Assembly: GCA_004357005.1 (NCBI GenBank)
Contig: SMWH01000161.1
Location: 1-5,402 of the forward strand
Direction: 5' to 3'
Length of the DNA: 5,402 nucleotides
Source of the DNA: Gammaproteobacteria bacterium
GTDB taxonomy: Bacteria > Pseudomonadota > Gammaproteobacteria > SMWH01
Under the pieces are notes generated by a model. It saw only the letters and a list, made by a program, of their open reading frames with translations, did no database searches and had not been told where the DNA came from. This document shows, one piece after another, positions 3,945 through 5,402 of this stretch. The translations under genes and the position numbers were made by a program. Each line of letters starts with the position of its first letter. Within the stretch, counting starts at the first letter, position 1.

Positions 3945-5402
3945 ATGAAGCGACTTGGGACGAGTAACGCGGCCTGGATAGTGGGAATCACGCTGGTTCT
4001 GAGCGGGGCACCCAGCTGGGGAGCGTTGCCGGAAGTGCCGGTGCCACCGGAAAACCCCATCACCGAAGCCAAGCGCATCCTGGGCAAGATCCTGTTCTGG
4101 GAAGAACAATTGTCCAGTGATGACACGGTGGCCTGTGGCACCTGCCACATTCCCAGTGCTGCCGGGGCCGACCCGCGCCAGGGTGTGCATCCCGGGCCGG
4201 ATGGAATCTTTGACAACGACGACGACATCATCGGTTCCCCGGGAGTCGTGCGCCGCGACGCGTCCAACGCGCCGGTTAACGATGCCATCTTCGGGCTGGA
4301 GCCCCAGGTCACCGGGCGTGCCGCCCAGGCGTATTTCCTGAGCATGTATGCGGAAGACAATTTCTGGGATGGGCGCGCCGCGTCCGCCTTCGTCGATCCC
4401 CTGGATTCGTCGGTGGTCCTGATCGAATCCGGCGGTGGTCTGGAGAGTCAGGCGGTGGGGCCGATTGTGAGTAGCGTGGAAATGGCTCACGAAGGCCGTA
4501 CCTGGGGTGATGTCACCGCCAAGTTGGCGGATGTCCGACCGCTGGCACTCGCCCGCAATCTGCCGCCGGACATGGCCGCGGCGCTGGCCGGTGGCCAGGG
4601 TTACGCAGAACTGTTCGCCGCGGCCTTCGGTGACCCTGCGATCACGCCGGCGCGGATCGCCATGGCCATCGCCACCTACGAGCGCACCCTGATTCCCGAT
4701 CAAACGCCCTGGGACCTGTTCATGGCGGGCGATAACACCGCCATGACCGAAAACCAGCAGCGCGGGTGGCAGACCTTCGAGGAAAGCACCGTGTGTGACA
4801 ACTGCCACGTGCCGCCTTTGTTCAGCGACAACGAATACCACAACATCGGTTTGCGGCCGGCGGACGAAGACCTGGGTCGGCAGGCGGTGACCGGTGTGGC
4901 CGGGGATGCCGGGCGTTTTCGCACGCCGTCTCTGCGCAACGTCGGACTCAAGAAATCACTGATGCACGTGGGATGGATCACCGGTGTCAAGGATTCCATC
5001 GATTTTTACAACGCGGGAACCACGGACACGGGCCATGTTCAGTTCACCGCCGATCAGTCGGGTATTCCCACCAATAACCCGGGGCAGTTCGTGGACTACG
5101 ACACCCTGAGCCTCCCGGAATTCACGCCTGGTGGTATTGCCGTCCAGGAGCCGTTTATTGATTTCATCGAAAACGCGTTGACGGATCCACGCGTGGCCGC
5201 GGAGCAGTTTCCCTTCGATCGGCCCATGCTGCGCAGCGAGCAAATCGTGGAGGGCGTATCTTCCAATGCCCAGCTCAGCGGCTCCTGGTTTGATATCACC
5301 CACGATGGTGAAGGCTGGTTGATCGAAATCCTCGACGGCGATGTCGTGGTGGTCTACTGGTTCACCTACGATGCCGACGGCAATCAGATGTGGTTGGTGG
5401 GG
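3945..5402 (+). CDS. di-heme cytochrome c peroxidase/MauG-like protein, 3' end cut by the window
   Basis: 486 residues are visible with no stop. Residues 1-27 are a signal peptide (likely cleavage at SWGA). Two c-type heme sites are present, CGTCH (64-68) and CDNCH (284-288), and these are the only cysteines seen. Peroxidase-family landmarks are in order: LGKILFWEEQLSSDDTVACGTCH-type lead-in (46-68), NFWDGRA (139-145), ATYERTL (243-249), FRTPSLRNV (325-333), LMHVG (339-343) and ALTDPRV (411-417). Family members reduce hydrogen peroxide or oxidise partner proteins in the periplasm. An acidic stretch, PDGIFDNDDDI (85-95), could bind calcium. From residue 445 the protein enters the SGSW module shared with the preceding gene. 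AAGGA (3933-3937) is a good ribosome site, and the 12-base gap implies co-transcription with the EEP gene. Electron donor and exact reaction are unknown. Confidence 0.9.
   Translation, partial: MKRLGTSNAAWIVGITLVLSGAPSWGALPEVPVPPENPITEAKRILGKILFWEEQLSSDDTVACGTCHIPSAAGADPRQGVHPGPDGIFDNDDDIIGSPGVVRRDASNAPVNDAIFGLEPQVTGRAAQAYFLSMYAEDNFWDGRAASAFVDPLDSSVVLIESGGGLESQAVGPIVSSVEMAHEGRTWGDVTAKLADVRPLALARNLPPDMAAALAGGQGYAELFAAAFGDPAITPARIAMAIATYERTLIPDQTPWDLFMAGDNTAMTENQQRGWQTFEESTVCDNCHVPPLFSDNEYHNIGLRPADEDLGRQAVTGVAGDAGRFRTPSLRNVGLKKSLMHVGWITGVKDSIDFYNAGTTDTGHVQFTADQSGIPTNNPGQFVDYDTLSLPEFTPGGIAVQEPFIDFIENALTDPRVAAEQFPFDRPMLRSEQIVEGVSSNAQLSGSWFDITHDGEGWLIEILDGDVVVVYWFTYDADGNQMWLVG
5277..5402 (+). other. 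C-terminal SGSW/GEGWLIEIL module, partial copy
   Basis: Residues 445-486 of the peroxidase homologue match residues 328-369 of the EEP protein at 32 of 42 positions without gaps, including SGSW, GEGWLIEIL, VYWFTYDA and QMWLVG. The remaining part, about 80 residues if complete, lies beyond the window. Cytochrome c peroxidases normally end close to the ALTDPRV region, so this is an added domain. Confidence 0.85.

Noticed and set aside
3066..4841. Long minus-strand open frame of 591 codons antisense to the EEP and peroxidase genes
   Set aside because: It spans two well-supported genes on the other strand. Its translation is low-complexity, His/Arg/Gly-rich and without recognisable domains, and GC-rich codon bias commonly opens such antisense frames.

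Overview
The window looks like a chromosomal stretch of a GC-rich proteobacterium, most likely a gammaproteobacterium. The support is: C-terminal tails resembling the IPTL-CTERM sorting signal (family-level link to exosortase H), REP-like intergenic repeats of the 'GTGGGAGC...CGATC' kind seen in Pseudomonas-type genomes, a DoxX-family membrane protein, and a di-heme cytochrome c peroxidase homologue. Genus cannot be settled from the sequence. No RNA gene, CRISPR array, transposase or phage gene is visible.

Left part (1-2440): two paralogous plus-strand genes (133-909 and 1703-2383) encode exported proteins with a near-identical signal peptide, a PKD-like ectodomain (DWGDG...HTY) and an almost identical C-terminal membrane tail beginning IP[AV]LNIYG. 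Each sits behind a similar upstream block (TTGCMC, 17 nt, TAnnCT, 2 nt, GCCGGRTTAT) and ends in a matching rho-independent terminator, so each is a self-contained transcription unit. Between them, on the minus strand, is a doxX-type gene (1020-1391), followed by a 311-base intergenic region holding a pair of inverted REP-like units, a triplet of short direct repeats and hairpins.

Right part (2580-5402): two plus-strand genes 12 bases apart form a likely operon. The first encodes an exported endonuclease/exonuclease/phosphatase (EEP) family protein. The second encodes a di-heme cytochrome c peroxidase/MauG-like protein that is cut by the window end. These unrelated enzymes end in the same C-terminal module (SGSW-x-GEGWLIEIL-x-VVYWFTYD-x-QMWLVG; 32 of 42 visible residues identical), for which I know no named family.

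All four plus-strand products carry signal peptides, and the fifth is a membrane protein, so the window is devoted to the cell envelope or exterior. The strongest leads are the shared C-terminal module on two different enzymes, and the paralogous sorted surface proteins, whose leaders are conserved at DNA level far more than their tails.
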